Positions 7,064 through 16,361 of a stretch of DNA of 49,780 nucleotides are shown piece by piece. The stretch comes from an uncultured Muribaculaceae bacterium. GTDB lineage: Bacteria; Bacteroidota; Bacteroidia; Bacteroidales; Muribaculaceae. How positions within the stretch are numbered: position 1 is the stretch's first letter; each line of letters starts with the position of its first letter. The notes beneath the pieces are model-generated. The model searched no databases and had not been told where the DNA came from. It saw only the letters and a program-made list of their open reading frames with translations. A program made the translations under genes and the position numbers. The stretch is from contig CAMWIJ010000014.1 of assembly GCA_947174275.1 (NCBI GenBank), forward strand, positions 1 to 49,780, written 5' to 3'.

Positions 7064-8725
7064 TCAGTGGCGATCTTTATAGCCCTGGTGCTCATATTTG
7101 AGCGTCAATGTGGGTTGGTCGCACACTTCGGCCGGACCGAAATACTGGATGGGGCCGGGGTAGATGTAATCTGTGTTGTAGGCCCAGTCGTCGCGCATTG
7201 CAGCGAATTTCTGGAAAGGCGCGTCGTCAAGACGGACAAGAGCTTTTTGGATTACGGGTTTCATTTCACCGTGACGACGTTCCATGTTCATCATCATTGT
7301 GATAGGTATACCGCCGGGAATCCATTGTACGGCAGGCTTGGTGAGCTTGCGGACAGAAGAGATGTAGCCGGTGACACCTGCGTTGATGAGGCAAGAAGCG
7401 TTGAATCCGAGCGCATAACAGTAGTCTGCATCAAAGTTAGAGGGGTCGGCGCAACGACCTTCATATCCGAAGAAATGGTGGAGGGCTGCGAATTTACCGG
7501 TGTAGTTTCCTTCCTCGGCCATTTTTGCGAGACGCTTGCCTACCATTTCGCTAAGAAGCTTCTCAGTCTCGATGAGTGAAACCTGAACGTTGCCGTGGGG
7601 GTCGCGGTCAAGCGAGAGCTGACGTGCTACGCCTTCGGGAAGCGATGCGTAGATTGCTGCGTTTTCAGCAGAGAGGTGGTCGATGATGTACTGACGCTGG
7701 TCAGCTGCATCAACGGCGGCAAATTCGTCGGCGTTCTTGGCGAGCAGGTCGTTGAGCTCGGCGATGAGCTTCTTCACTGCGGGAATGAATTCGATGAGAC
7801 CTTCGGGAATGAGAACTGTACCGAAGTTGTTGCCACGTGCGGCACGTTCGGCAACGATGCCTGCGATGTAGTTGACAACGTCGTCGAGCGACATGTTTTT
7901 GGCTTCAACCTCTTCTGAGATTATGCAGACGTTGGGCTGGGTCTGGAGTGCGCATTCCAATGCGATGTGAGATGCCGAGCGACCCATCAGTTTGATGAAG
8001 TGCCAGTATTTCTTAGCTGAGTTGCAGTCGCGCTGGATATTACCGATAACCTCTGAATAAACTTTTGTTGCGGTGTCGAAGCCGAATGAAGTCTCGATCA
8101 CATCGTTTTTGAGGTCGCCGTCAATTGTCTTGGGGCAGCCGATTACCTGCACGCCTGCTCCGATTTCCTTATAATATTCGGCGAGAATAGCGGCATTGGT
8201 GTTAGAGTCGTCACCACCGATTATCACGATGGCCGAGATATTGAGCTCACGAAGTATTTCAAGGCCTTTGTCAAACTGCTCTTTCTTTTCGAGTTTGGTG
8301 CGGCCTGAACCGATGATGTCGAAGCCGCCGGTGTTGCGGAATTCGTTTATGGTTTCTGCAGTAAGCTCTACATACTGGTGGTCAACAAGACCGCCGGGGC
8401 CCATAAGGAAGCCGTAGAGACGGCTGTCGCGATTGATTTTCTTGATACCGTCGAACAGACCGGAGATGACATTGTGTCCGCCGGGAGCCTGTCCGCCAGA
8501 GAGGATTACACCCACGTTGACCGGCTTGCGAGCGGCGGGAGCGGGATCTTTCTCGAATTTAAGTTCGGGAAGTCCGTAAGTGTTAGGGAAAAGTTTTTTG
8601 ATTTCGTCCTGGTCGGCAACTGAATTTGTAGGCTGACCTTCTACTGCTTTGACCGCTCCGGTCAATACAATCGGCAACTTGGGCTGGTATGTTGCGCGAG
8701 CTTTTTGCAGAGCACTTTTTTCCAT
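7064..8725 (-). CDS. pfp: diphosphate--fructose-6-phosphate 1-phosphotransferase (PPi-PFK)
   Basis: Cytoplasmic glycolytic enzyme (553 aa) that phosphorylates fructose 6-phosphate with pyrophosphate, reversibly. The nucleotide/PPi-binding glycine loop is SGGQAPGG (76-83). The motif GGDDS (170-174) has Asp where ATP-dependent enzymes have Gly, the known marker of PPi use. Catalytic PKTIDGD is at 198-204 and the substrate-binding MGR at 247-249. Length fits the long PPi-PFK clade, also found in plants and spirochaetes. The ATG at 8725 is preceded by a TAACTTTG element (8773-8780). It appears monocistronic, with an unusual structured 3' tail. Confidence 0.95.
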   Translation of the reverse strand: MEKSALQKARATYQPKLPIVLTGAVKAVEGQPTNSVADQDEIKKLFPNTYGLPELKFEKDPAPAARKPVNVGVILSGGQAPGGHNVISGLFDGIKKINRDSRLYGFLMGPGGLVDHQYVELTAETINEFRNTGGFDIIGSGRTKLEKKEQFDKGLEILRELNISAIVIIGGDDSNTNAAILAEYYKEIGAGVQVIGCPKTIDGDLKNDVIETSFGFDTATKVYSEVIGNIQRDCNSAKKYWHFIKLMGRSASHIALECALQTQPNVCIISEEVEAKNMSLDDVVNYIAGIVAERAARGNNFGTVLIPEGLIEFIPAVKKLIAELNDLLAKNADEFAAVDAADQRQYIIDHLSAENAAIYASLPEGVARQLSLDRDPHGNVQVSLIETEKLLSEMVGKRLAKMAEEGNYTGKFAALHHFFGYEGRCADPSNFDADYCYALGFNASCLINAGVTGYISSVRKLTKPAVQWIPGGIPITMMMNMERRHGEMKPVIQKALVRLDDAPFQKFAAMRDDWAYNTDYIYPGPIQYFGPAEVCDQPTLTLKYEHQGYKDRH

Positions 8726-8772
8726 TTTTTATTTTTTGATAGTTAGAAATAATTTGCGTTGGAAACTTTCCA

Positions 8773-8780
8773 CAAAGTTA
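8773..8780 (-). promoter_or_regulatory. putative -7 element for pfp
   Basis: Minus-strand TAACTTTG, 47 bases upstream of the pfp ATG, matches TAnnTTTG. No clear -33 TTTG is seen at 19-21 bases. Confidence 0.5.
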
Positions 8781-8800
8781 CAAATAAAATGGCAGAAAGC

Positions 8801-8836
8801 TATCGGATTGGCAATAAAAATATTGCCAATCCGATA
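8801..8836. terminator. perfect 16-base hairpin after the M16 peptidase gene
   Basis: Arms TATCGGATTGGCAATA (8801-8816) and TATTGCCAATCCGATA (8821-8836) with an AAAA loop. It is 70 bases past the minus-strand M16 gene stop and upstream of pfp. On the minus strand the tail is weak (GCTTTCTGCC); on the plus strand a run of eight T follows about a dozen bases later. Most likely the 3' end of the kdsB/M16 transcript. Confidence 0.6.
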
Positions 8837-8906
8837 AGATTTAATATTTTTTTTGATGCGCTGTGTTCAACTCAAAAAAACTGTGTTTCCGCCTGATGAT
8901 ATCATG

Positions 8907-10196
8907 TCAGGCATGTGCAGGTCTGGCTATTGAAATCAGAAGTCTGTCTATGTCAAGATATTTTTGCGACAATTCGAGGATTTGCGGTGCGCTGAGAGAA
9001 TTGATAACCTCGAGTTGCTTTTCGAAATAGTTTTCGGGAGTTCCGGTGTGGAATTGCGAGATGTGTAGGTCCATTATCGAGAATGGCGTGTCGAGTGTTG
9101 CCGCGAGCGAAGTCATTGCGTTGTTTTTGACGATGAAAAGTTCGTCGTCAGGCATTGGCTGTTCGCGCAGGCGTATCAGTTCATGTTTTACTTCGTTGAT
9201 TACTGCATCGATGTATTGCGGGGCAGTTTCAGTCATTATGGATATTACGCCACCTTCACGATATCCGAGAAGGTTGGCTTGAATTCCGTAAGTGTAGCCT
9301 TTGTCCTCGCGGATATTGGCCATAAGGCGACTGCCGAAATATCCGCCAAGCGCCATTATGACAAGGCGCAGAGCGATATAGTCGGGATGGTTACGGCCGA
9401 TTGTCGGTATTGAAACAGCTATTGCGGCCTGATGCTCGGCGTCAACGTCAATTACAGATGTGTGACTGCCCGGAAGCGGCTGCATGTCAATTATATTCTG
9501 ATCTGCAACCGTGGCATTATAGTCAAGTCGGCCGAAAAAGTCGGAGACCGCAGGCAAAATCTCTTTGATATTGCCTGCGACAAACAGGCGTGGAGCCGGA
9601 GTGAATGCCTGACGATAAGCTGCCCAGATGTCATCTGTTGACAATGTGTCTATTCCCTCTGCGTCAATCATGCGGTTGATAGGATGGCTTGCTCCGAACA
9701 CCAACTTTTTGTCATTTCTGGATGCCATGAATGACACATTTTTTTGTGACAGCAGATAGCGTGATTTATGCTTGTCGCGCAATGTGGCGAACGCTTTTTC
9801 CGGGAACGACGGTTTTGTCAGAATCTCCCCAAGCAATGGCAGCAGTTTTGATGTTGACCTGTTGAGCGACCACAAATTGACGGAAGAGTTGTGTGAAAGC
9901 GCATCGCATTTAAGCCACGCGCCATGATAGTCAAGTGTTTCGGAAATTGTGCTCCCGGAATATGCTGCTGTGCCTTCGCGCAGCAGTTGCACTGCAAGCT
10001 GTAGCGAATCGGGGATGGCGGCTTCCATCAGTCCGGAACTGAAACTGACTGTTATGCGGTTGATTGGCTGGTCGCCAGCATCAAGTGCGTAGAGTTCCAG
10101 TCCGTTGGGCAGTGTCGTGACGTTGGGATATGGTATGGAAAGTCTTTCAAAACCTTTTACAACGGGCTCTTTTTTACGGTCAATCAAGCAAGTCAT
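8907..10196 (-). CDS. M16 (pitrilysin) family protein, non-catalytic type
   Basis: 429 aa with the two-lobed M16B architecture. The zinc motif HxxEH, expected near residues 60-70, is absent: the equivalent stretch reads VQLLREGTAAYSG. The C-terminal lobe keeps the Arg/Tyr region (NIREDKGYTYGI). In two-subunit M16B peptidases this is the pattern of the non-catalytic partner, which supplies the Arg/Tyr pair to an HxxEH subunit. No such partner is encoded nearby. There is no clear signal peptide, so a cytoplasmic place is likely, though some family members are periplasmic. It is the last gene of the cluster, six bases after kdsB. Confidence 0.82.
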   Translation of the reverse strand: MTCLIDRKKEPVVKGFERLSIPYPNVTTLPNGLELYALDAGDQPINRITVSFSSGLMEAAIPDSLQLAVQLLREGTAAYSGSTISETLDYHGAWLKCDALSHNSSVNLWSLNRSTSKLLPLLGEILTKPSFPEKAFATLRDKHKSRYLLSQKNVSFMASRNDKKLVFGASHPINRMIDAEGIDTLSTDDIWAAYRQAFTPAPRLFVAGNIKEILPAVSDFFGRLDYNATVADQNIIDMQPLPGSHTSVIDVDAEHQAAIAVSIPTIGRNHPDYIALRLVIMALGGYFGSRLMANIREDKGYTYGIQANLLGYREGGVISIMTETAPQYIDAVINEVKHELIRLREQPMPDDELFIVKNNAMTSLAATLDTPFSIMDLHISQFHTGTPENYFEKQLEVINSLSAPQILELSQKYLDIDRLLISIARPAHA

Positions 10197-10202
10197 GGCA
10201 GA

Positions 10203-10973
10203 TCAGTCAAGTAGATTATTGTCAGAAGCGAACTTTATGGCAGCTTCAAGATCAGCAGGCGTGTCAATGCCGATTGTCGGTCGGTCGGTTATGGCGACTT
10301 TTATATTGTATCCGTTGTCAAGCCATCTCAGTTGTTCGAGCGATTCAGCTATCTCATGGGTGGAGCGGGGTAGTGCGGTTACTTCCGCAAGTACATTTCG
10401 GCGGTAGGCATATATTCCCACATGTGAATAGAATGTGGTTTTGTCAAGCCATTCCGTCCATTCAGCGCCTCTTACGTATGGTATTATAGAACGGGAGAAA
10501 TACAAAGCCTGCATTCTGCCGGAAAATGTGACCTTGACAAGATTCGGATCAAACAGAGCCTCAAATCCTTTCTGCGGATCAAATTTGCGAGCTAATGTGG
10601 CGATGTGTGCATTGTCGTCATCAAAGCATGATTTCAACAGGGCTATCTGCTCGGGACTTATGAACGGTTCGTCGCCTTGCACGTTTATGATGACATCTGA
10701 TTTGCATCCGATTGCTTCTACAGCTTCGTTTATACGGTCGGTGCCGCTTTGATGGTCGGGTGATGTCATGACTACTTTGGCGCCTGTGCGCAAACATTCG
10801 TCATAGATGCGATTGTCGTCGGTGGCAACCCAGACATCGTCAACGGCTTTTTTGACCTGACGATATACGCGGCTCACCATGCTGTGACCTCCGATTTGCG
10901 CGAGCGGCTTGCCGGGGAAACGAGTGGAGGCGTATCTGGCGGGTATTACGGCAGTAAATGTGAGATTGTTCAT
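10203..10973 (-). CDS. kdsB: 3-deoxy-manno-octulosonate cytidylyltransferase
   Basis: Activates Kdo as CMP-Kdo for lipid A/LPS core synthesis; cytoplasmic. 256 aa, the usual length. The nucleotide-binding signature IPARYASTRFPGKPL is at 10-24 and the metal/CTP motif VQGDEPF at 98-104. The frame extends upstream to 11048, but the start at 10973 is chosen because it begins at the family's conserved N-terminus and overlaps the stop of the preceding gene as ATGA. KdsA, which makes the Kdo-8-phosphate precursor, is encoded at 40486-41304. The arrangement next to a flippase-like gene is of interest for envelope work. Confidence 0.95.
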   Translation of the reverse strand: MNNLTFTAVIPARYASTRFPGKPLAQIGGHSMVSRVYRQVKKAVDDVWVATDDNRIYDECLRTGAKVVMTSPDHQSGTDRINEAVEAIGCKSDVIINVQGDEPFISPEQIALLKSCFDDDNAHIATLARKFDPQKGFEALFDPNLVKVTFSGRMQALYFSRSIIPYVRGAEWTEWLDKTTFYSHVGIYAYRRNVLAEVTALPRSTHEIAESLEQLRWLDNGYNIKVAITDRPTIGIDTPADLEAAIKFASDNNLLD

Positions 10974-11986
10974 TTCTTCAGTTTTATGAATGTCGGTATC
11001 ATGCAGAATCCGATAAACAAATATACGTAATAAGTAAATATTCTCCAAATTATGGCGAGCAACATCATTATCGGGCCATATACTATATCGGAGTAATATG
11101 TCTTGAACAGCATTTCACTTACTCCGCTTCCCCCGGGCGTAGGAGTAAATGTAAGGAGTGCCCACACAATGAACTGACGTCCCAATACGGTAAGCTGGTC
11201 GGCTTCGGGGATAAAGGCAAGCATCAGCGCATTGACTACGGCAAAACGTGACAACCATGACACTATTGTGGCTGCGACCGGAGCCAGCCACCATCTTTTT
11301 GGCTTGCTTTTCAGTTCAGTCGAAGTCTCTGTCAGGTTGTCGCCCAATTCGTCAACGGCTTTTCGCCAACGGCGCAGAAACGGCAGTGAGAAAATCTTTG
11401 ACAGTAAACCGGCAATAATGTGCGGCGATTTAAATATGCCGACATACAGACCAATGGCGATTACACAAATTATGCCATAAATCACCCAAAACAACACTTG
11501 CAGGTCATGGGCGGCAGCTCCTTGTGTAAATCCGAATAATTCGGAAGGGGAAATCAAGAGGAAGAGTAGCGGAGAAAACAACATGAAGAAACCTTCGTCA
11601 AGCATCAGTGTTGTCAGGGTTATAGCTGTGGCTCGTCCAAGTTTTATGCCCTCGCGCCCCATGAATATCATGGATAATGCGCTCCCGCCAACAGATGTAG
11701 GTGTTATCGCCGAGGTGAACTCGCACAGCATTGTGACTTTGGTCGCCGATTTCCATGACAGACTACCGTCGGACAGTGCTCTAAATCGCCATGCCAAACC
11801 GAAATCGCGCCCGAATAGAGCAAGCAATGCAAATGAGAGCCCTAATGCTACCTGAGGCGTAAATCGGATGTCTTTGAGTGCGTCAATATCGAACTCGCGG
11901 CCAAAAAGCCACACAACTACCGCTATCCCGATTGCTACCGGAATAATGATTTTAAGCAGGAGTTTGCTTTGGCTGCCCAATGACAT
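10970..11986 (-). CDS. flippase-like membrane protein (UPF0104 / MprF transmembrane-domain family)
   Basis: 338 aa, about eight membrane helices, matching the polytopic part of lysylphosphatidylglycerol synthases (PF03706-type) but lacking their soluble aminoacyl-transferase domain, so it should not be called a synthase. Conserved features include SAITPTSVGGSALSMIFM in the middle and TFTPTPGGSGVSEMLF near the C-terminus, two similar PT-x-GG-S motifs in the two halves. The ATG at 11986 is used; an upstream TTG at 11992 is less likely. Stop overlaps kdsB start (ATGA), implying coupled translation. The lipid substrate, if it moves one, is unknown. Confidence 0.82.
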   Translation of the reverse strand: MSLGSQSKLLLKIIIPVAIGIAVVVWLFGREFDIDALKDIRFTPQVALGLSFALLALFGRDFGLAWRFRALSDGSLSWKSATKVTMLCEFTSAITPTSVGGSALSMIFMGREGIKLGRATAITLTTLMLDEGFFMLFSPLLFLLISPSELFGFTQGAAAHDLQVLFWVIYGIICVIAIGLYVGIFKSPHIIAGLLSKIFSLPFLRRWRKAVDELGDNLTETSTELKSKPKRWWLAPVAATIVSWLSRFAVVNALMLAFIPEADQLTVLGRQFIVWALLTFTPTPGGSGVSEMLFKTYYSDIVYGPIMMLLAIIWRIFTYYVYLFIGFCMIPTFIKLKK

Positions 11987-12014
11987 AGTCAATTAAATAT
12001 CACTCGCTCTATAT

Positions 12015-12605
12015 TCAGAGGCTGAGGGCTGTCAGTATTTCTGCTGTGGCTACTGCCGGATCCGGATTGTCAAGAATCTGTCGGGACATGGCAAATCCAC
12101 TGACACCGGCTTGCTTTAATCGGTTCAAATCAGCCATGTCAATGTTTGCACCTTTTACCACTATATGAATATCGAACCCTTGTCCGCGAACTTCAGATAT
12201 TATCTGTTTTATGTCATCGATTGTATTCCCACGGTCCAGGTCAAGCACTGCATAGTCGATATCAAGACCTTTCAGGGCAAGAATTTCAGCCGCTGAGTCT
12301 GTGTCAATGCCGATTACGGCATGAGGTCCGAGCAGTTCTCGTGCTTCGGCCGGTTTTATATCGGTTTTTTTTAAATGAACACCATGTATGCGCATCTCTT
12401 GAGCCAGTTCGGCATCAGATTCTACCATCAGAAATACTCTATTCTCCTCGCAAAGCGGCTTTAATTCCATGAGAATATCTTTCATGGATGTTCCCTCCGG
12501 AAGTTGTTCGGATACCTGTATCCACTGACATCCACCCTCTATTACCATCTGAGCTTCTTCAGCGATGGTGTATTTATCTGATTTCGCTGTTATGAACTGG
12601 AGCAT
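12015..12605 (-). CDS. degenerate thiamine-phosphate synthase-like protein (ThiE/TenI fold)
   Basis: 196 aa. It follows the TIM-barrel pattern of ThiE (EGGCQWIQV, HGVHLKKTD, LLGPHAVIGI, LKQAGVSGFAMS at the expected spacing). Key residues are changed: the QLRxK substrate motif reads QVSEQ (30-34), the Asn-Asp pair after it reads ESD (62-64), and the pyrophosphate-binding TxTK loop is replaced by LDLDRGN (121-127). It retains GVHL (75-78). It is therefore unlikely to make thiamine phosphate in the usual way; TenI-like proteins show the same fold without synthase activity. No other thiamine gene and no TPP riboswitch is near. It leads the cluster with the flippase-like gene, kdsB and the M16 gene. 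Confidence 0.7.
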   Translation of the reverse strand: MLQFITAKSDKYTIAEEAQMVIEGGCQWIQVSEQLPEGTSMKDILMELKPLCEENRVFLMVESDAELAQEMRIHGVHLKKTDIKPAEARELLGPHAVIGIDTDSAAEILALKGLDIDYAVLDLDRGNTIDDIKQIISEVRGQGFDIHIVVKGANIDMADLNRLKQAGVSGFAMSRQILDNPDPAVATAEILTALSL

Positions 12606-12644
12606 ATTTCTGTTGTTTTATGGTTTTCTCAATGGCTGTTAAAC

Positions 12645-12679
12645 AAAAAAGCCGCCTAAAAAGTTAGACGGCTCTTTTT
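12645..12679 (-). terminator. terminator of tRNA-His
   Basis: On the minus strand, arms AGCCGTCTAA and TTAGGCGGCT (G-U pairs allowed) with a short loop are followed by TTTTTTG. It starts three bases after the encoded CCA of tRNA-His and ends about 40 bases before the ThiE-like start. Confidence 0.85.
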
Positions 12680-12681
12680 CT

Positions 12682-12759
<78 letters not shown>

Positions 12760-12825
12760 ATCTAAATATATCGACCTTCTTTCTTTGTCAGCTATTGTTG
12801 CTGATGATTTCCAGTTTCAACGCTG

Positions 12826-12856
12826 CAAAGGTACGAATATTTTTTTAACCTGCAAT
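12826..12856 (-). promoter_or_regulatory. promoter of tRNA-His
   Basis: On the minus strand ATTG (12856-12853), 19 bases, then TACCTTTG (12833-12826): a full Bacteroidota-type promoter with optimal spacing. The predicted start is near 12819, giving a leader of about 60 bases that includes a small stem (TCAGC/GCTGA, 12788-12804). Confidence 0.82.
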
Positions 12857-12920
12857 ACTTTTTTGTGATTTTTTTAACTTTAAATGTAAAAATAATTTGC
12901 AGACCAAGCGAGGGTTTGTC

Positions 12921-14048
12921 TTATTTTGCAGGTTTATAGCTTGTTACATTTTTGTTGTATTTGTCAAATATATTATTGGCTGAAGATACAAAAGCATTTC
13001 TGCCGGTTATGACAGATGTCGGGAACGGTGTTACCGATTTGGAGCTATCTGAGCGAGATATTGTTGCGGTAACATCAAATGCCTCGTGGTCGGCCGGGTA
13101 AAGCTTGAATGTAGAGCCACGTCCGGATGGTGGAACCGTATACACAAGCTGATAGTTCAATTCATCGACATAGGCTGTGCCTATGGAGTCACGACGTAAG
13201 GTCACACGTGAAATTGCTCCTCCACGAGTATCGCGGGTTTTCATGTTGGATATGAAGTTGCCCAAAGAATAGAATAACGCGGTTTTACGTCCGGTAGCAG
13301 GATTGTCAAGTAGTTCCATTGGCTGAATGACATGTGGATGTCCTCCAAATATTATATCGACACCCTTGTCGCACAGCCATTTTGCCAATTCTTTCTGGCT
13401 ACTGTTAGGCAGAAGCTTGTATTCATCACCCCAGTGCACTGCTACGCACAATATCTCCGCACCGGCCTTGCGTGTCGCGACGATATCATCAGCCATTACC
13501 TGCCTATCGATGTAGTCGACAATGACATCGCCTTGAATGGAAATGCCGTTTGTGCCGTAGGTATAATTAAGAAATCCGACTTTAAATCCTTTTATGTTGA
13601 TCACAAGGGGGATTTTCTGGCTTCTCGATTCGGCATTGCGGTATGTGCCGATGTGGGGTATCGCAATCGAATCGAGTACGCTGACAGTCCGTTTCAGACC
13701 GCGGTCACGAGCATCAAGTGTATGATTGTTGGCTGTAAGCAACAGGTCAAATCCGGCTTCAACAAGAGCCTCGGCGTAGCTGTCAGGCGCGCTGAAACAG
13801 GGATATCCACGATATGGCGGTCCGCCTAAAGGAGTCTCCAGATTGACTACCGCAAAATCGGCATCACTTATGATGCTCCTGACCGGTTCGAAGCATTCCG
13901 TATAGCAGTATCTGCCGTCGCCACTATATGCGGCATCAAGCTGTGCCTTATGCTGCATAGCATCGCCGGCAAACAGAAGTACCGCCTCTGATTGCGTCAT
14001 CAAGGCAATCATGGCTTTTGACAGACCGGCAAACAGAGGCAGAGGCAT
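12921..14048 (-). CDS. CapA-type metallophosphatase domain protein
   Basis: 375 aa of the PGA_cap/CapA family, a calcineurin-like metallophosphatase fold. Metal-site motifs are seen in order: GDAMQH (28-33), NLETPLGG (69-76), ANNH (106-109), VHWGDEY (204-210), GGHPHV (235-240) and SLGNF. The family name comes from poly-gamma-glutamate capsule synthesis, but no capB, capC or gamma-glutamyltransferase gene is near, so that role is not supported. The N-terminus is moderately hydrophobic without a clean signal peptide; a later Met is possible. It is the last gene after folD (gap 14 bases), probably in the panC operon. Confidence 0.87.
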   Translation of the reverse strand: MPLPLFAGLSKAMIALMTQSEAVLLFAGDAMQHKAQLDAAYSGDGRYCYTECFEPVRSIISDADFAVVNLETPLGGPPYRGYPCFSAPDSYAEALVEAGFDLLLTANNHTLDARDRGLKRTVSVLDSIAIPHIGTYRNAESRSQKIPLVINIKGFKVGFLNYTYGTNGISIQGDVIVDYIDRQVMADDIVATRKAGAEILCVAVHWGDEYKLLPNSSQKELAKWLCDKGVDIIFGGHPHVIQPMELLDNPATGRKTALFYSLGNFISNMKTRDTRGGAISRVTLRRDSIGTAYVDELNYQLVYTVPPSGRGSTFKLYPADHEAFDVTATISRSDSSKSVTPFPTSVITGRNAFVSSANNIFDKYNKNVTSYKPAK

Positions 14049-14062
14049 AACGGAGCCGTAGG

Positions 14063-14947
14063 TTAGTCATTGAACAGATTGCCGTCAGCTGCAAGAAGAG
14101 TATTCTTCATGAGTGATGCGATTGTCATCGGACCTACGCCACCGGGCACAGGGGTTATGTAGGCGCATTTGGGAGCTACATTTTCGAAATCGACGTCGCC
14201 GCACAGGCGGAATCCGCTTTTTTTCGATGCATCCGGAACGCGGGTTGTGCCGACATCAATTATTGTAGCACCGTCTTTAACCATGTCAGCGGTCACAAAT
14301 CCGGGTTGTCCCAAAGCAGCTATGATTATATCAGCTGAACGGCATATTTCTTTGATATTCGGAGTGGCGGAATGGCATACGGTCACAGTGGCGTTGCCCG
14401 GATATCCTTTTTGCATCATCAGTGTAGCCACAGGTTTACCTACAATGTTGCTTCGACCGAGTACCACGCAATGCTTTCCTTTGGTAGGGATTTCATAGCG
14501 GGCAAGCAGTTCGAGAATTCCTGCCGGTGTTGCGGAATGAAAGCAGGGGAGTCCTATCGACTGTCTGCCGACGTTGATAGGGTGAAAGCCATCCACGTCC
14601 TTGCGATAATCGATAGCTTCTATTACTTTTTGTTCGGAGATATGTTTGGGAAGCGGCAGCTGAACGATGAAACCGTCAACTTCGGGATCATTATTTAATG
14701 AATGGACTATTGAAAGCAATTCATCTTCGGTAACGTCGGCTTCACGGCGAATAAGGGTAGATGTGAAACCGCAGGCCTCACACGCCTTTACCTTATTGGC
14801 GACGTATGTCTCCGAACCTCCGTCGTGTCCAACCAGCACGGCTGCGAGGTGAGGTCTGCGCCTACCGGCAGCTATCATGGTTTCTACCTGAGCAGCTATT
14901 TCTTCTTTAAGCTGCTGTGAAATCTTTTTACCGTCAATTAATTGCAT
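14063..14947 (-). CDS. folD: bifunctional methylenetetrahydrofolate dehydrogenase/cyclohydrolase
   Basis: One-carbon enzyme interconverting 5,10-methylene-, methenyl- and 10-formyl-THF with NADP; cytoplasmic. 294 aa, standard length. Catalytic Tyr48 and Lys52 lie in [22 protein letters not shown] and TPAGILELL line the folate site; [12 protein letters not shown] is the dinucleotide-binding motif; PGGVGPMT is near the C-terminus. A longer frame reaches 15022 and would overlap ffh; the start at 14947 fits the conserved N-terminus [10 protein letters not shown]. The gap to ffh is 43 bases. Confidence 0.95.
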   Translation of the reverse strand: MQLIDGKKISQQLKEEIAAQVETMIAAGRRRPHLAAVLVGHDGGSETYVANKVKACEACGFTSTLIRREADVTEDELLSIVHSLNNDPEVDGFIVQLPLPKHISEQKVIEAIDYRKDVDGFHPINVGRQSIGLPCFHSATPAGILELLARYEIPTKGKHCVVLGRSNIVGKPVATLMMQKGYPGNATVTVCHSATPNIKEICRSADIIIAALGQPGFVTADMVKDGATIIDVGTTRVPDASKKSGFRLCGDVDFENVAPKCAYITPVPGGVGPMTIASLMKNTLLAADGNLFND

Positions 14948-14990
14948 GAGAAATATCCGTTTGAGTGGTTTTGAGAATTTTGATTTGCTG

Positions 14991-16328
14991 TCAGCGTCCG
15001 CGGCGCATCTGTCGCATGGCATTCATGGCTTTGAGCGGATTTTTTGAGGTGGCCGCTTTCATCATTTTCTGAGTCTGCTCGAATTGAGTCAGGAGGCGGT
15101 TGACTTCCTGAAGAGTTGTGCCCGAGCCTTTAGCTATGCGCTTGCGGCGACTTCCGTTAATTATTGCAGGAGTCTGTCGTTCGGCCGCAGTCATTGATCC
15201 GATTATCGCTTCGACACTTTTAAATGCGTTGTCATCGATATCCATATCTTTTATCTGCTTTCCGACACCCGGTATCATTGAAGCAAGATCTTTCAGGTTG
15301 CCCATTTTCTTGATCTGCTGTATCTGGGCAAGGAAGTCATTGAAGTTGAATTGGTTTTTAGCGATTTTACGCTGGAGCTCGATGGCCTGTTTTTCATCAA
15401 ACTGCTGCTGCGCTTTTTCCACAAGCGACACGATATCGCCCATGCCGAGGATACGGTCGGCCATACGTGACGGGTGGAAAAGATCTACAGCGTCGAGTTT
15501 TTCTCCGGTTCCGACAAATTTGATGGGCTTTGTAACGACTGTACGGATGGAAAGAGCTGCACCACCACGGGTGTCACCGTCAAGTTTTGTTAGTACAACT
15601 CCGTCAAAATCGAGGCGGTCGTTGAATTCCTTTGCAGTGTTGACGGCGTCCTGTCCGGTCATGGAGTCGACCACAAACAGAGTTTCCTGCGGTTTGATGG
15701 CTTTCTTTATGGCCGCAATCTCATCCATCATCTGTTCGTCGACAGCCAGACGTCCTGCGGTGTCGACTATTACCAAATCAAGATGATTTAGTTTCGCGTA
15801 TTTTATAGCGTTTTCCGCGATTTCTACCGGATTTTTATTACCTTCTTCCGTATATACAGGCACATCAATCTGTCCGGCAAGCACTTTGAGCTGTTCGATA
15901 GCAGCAGGACGGTATACGTCGCAAGCTACAAGAAGCGGACGTTTGCCTTTTTCACTTTTGAGCTTTCTGGCGAGTTTTCCCGAAAATGTAGTTTTACCGG
16001 AGCCTTGCAGACCCGACATGAGTATCACAGTCGGATTTCCGGAGAGGTTGATCTGTGCAGTCTCGCCGCCCATGAGCGCAGCAAGTTCGTCATGCACGAT
16101 TTTTACCATAAGCTCCTGCGGCTTGATGGCGTTGATAACGTTCTGACCTATAGCTTTGGCTTTGACCGTGTCGGTAAATGTTTTGGCGACTTTGTAGTTG
16201 ACGTCGGCGTCAAGGAGCGCACGGCGCACATCTTTCAAGGTTTCTGCAACGTTTATCTCGGAAATCTTTCCTTGACCCTTGAGTATTTTAAAACTCCGTT
16301 CAAGTTTCTCGCTTAGATTTTCAAACAT
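14991..16328 (-). CDS. ffh: signal recognition particle GTPase Ffh
   Basis: Protein subunit of SRP that carries ribosome-nascent chains to FtsY at the inner membrane. 445 aa. N domain (1-95), then the GTPase domain with G1 GLQGSGKT (106-113), DTAGR (189-193) and TKLDGD (247-252), then the M domain, methionine-rich and ending MRQMRRGR. No SRP RNA gene was recognised nearby. It lies 33 bases after panD in a run with panC, panD and folD, an association of convenience rather than function. Confidence 0.97.
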   Translation of the reverse strand: MFENLSEKLERSFKILKGQGKISEINVAETLKDVRRALLDADVNYKVAKTFTDTVKAKAIGQNVINAIKPQELMVKIVHDELAALMGGETAQINLSGNPTVILMSGLQGSGKTTFSGKLARKLKSEKGKRPLLVACDVYRPAAIEQLKVLAGQIDVPVYTEEGNKNPVEIAENAIKYAKLNHLDLVIVDTAGRLAVDEQMMDEIAAIKKAIKPQETLFVVDSMTGQDAVNTAKEFNDRLDFDGVVLTKLDGDTRGGAALSIRTVVTKPIKFVGTGEKLDAVDLFHPSRMADRILGMGDIVSLVEKAQQQFDEKQAIELQRKIAKNQFNFNDFLAQIQQIKKMGNLKDLASMIPGVGKQIKDMDIDDNAFKSVEAIIGSMTAAERQTPAIINGSRRKRIAKGSGTTLQEVNRLLTQFEQTQKMMKAATSKNPLKAMNAMRQMRRGR

Positions 16329-16361
16329 ATATTGGATGGTAAGTAACTGTTTAAATTTATT

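Noticed and set aside
6887..7579. 230-codon open frame on the plus strand opposite the end of pfp
   Set aside because: It runs through a terminator hairpin and is antisense to strongly conserved pfp coding sequence; composition is that of a shadow frame.
10970..11986. lysylphosphatidylglycerol synthase (MprF)
   Set aside because: Only the membrane domain is present; the soluble aminoacyl-transferase domain is missing.
12921..14048. poly-gamma-glutamate capsule locus
   Set aside because: No capB, capC or gamma-glutamyltransferase neighbours; only the metallophosphatase family name suggests it.
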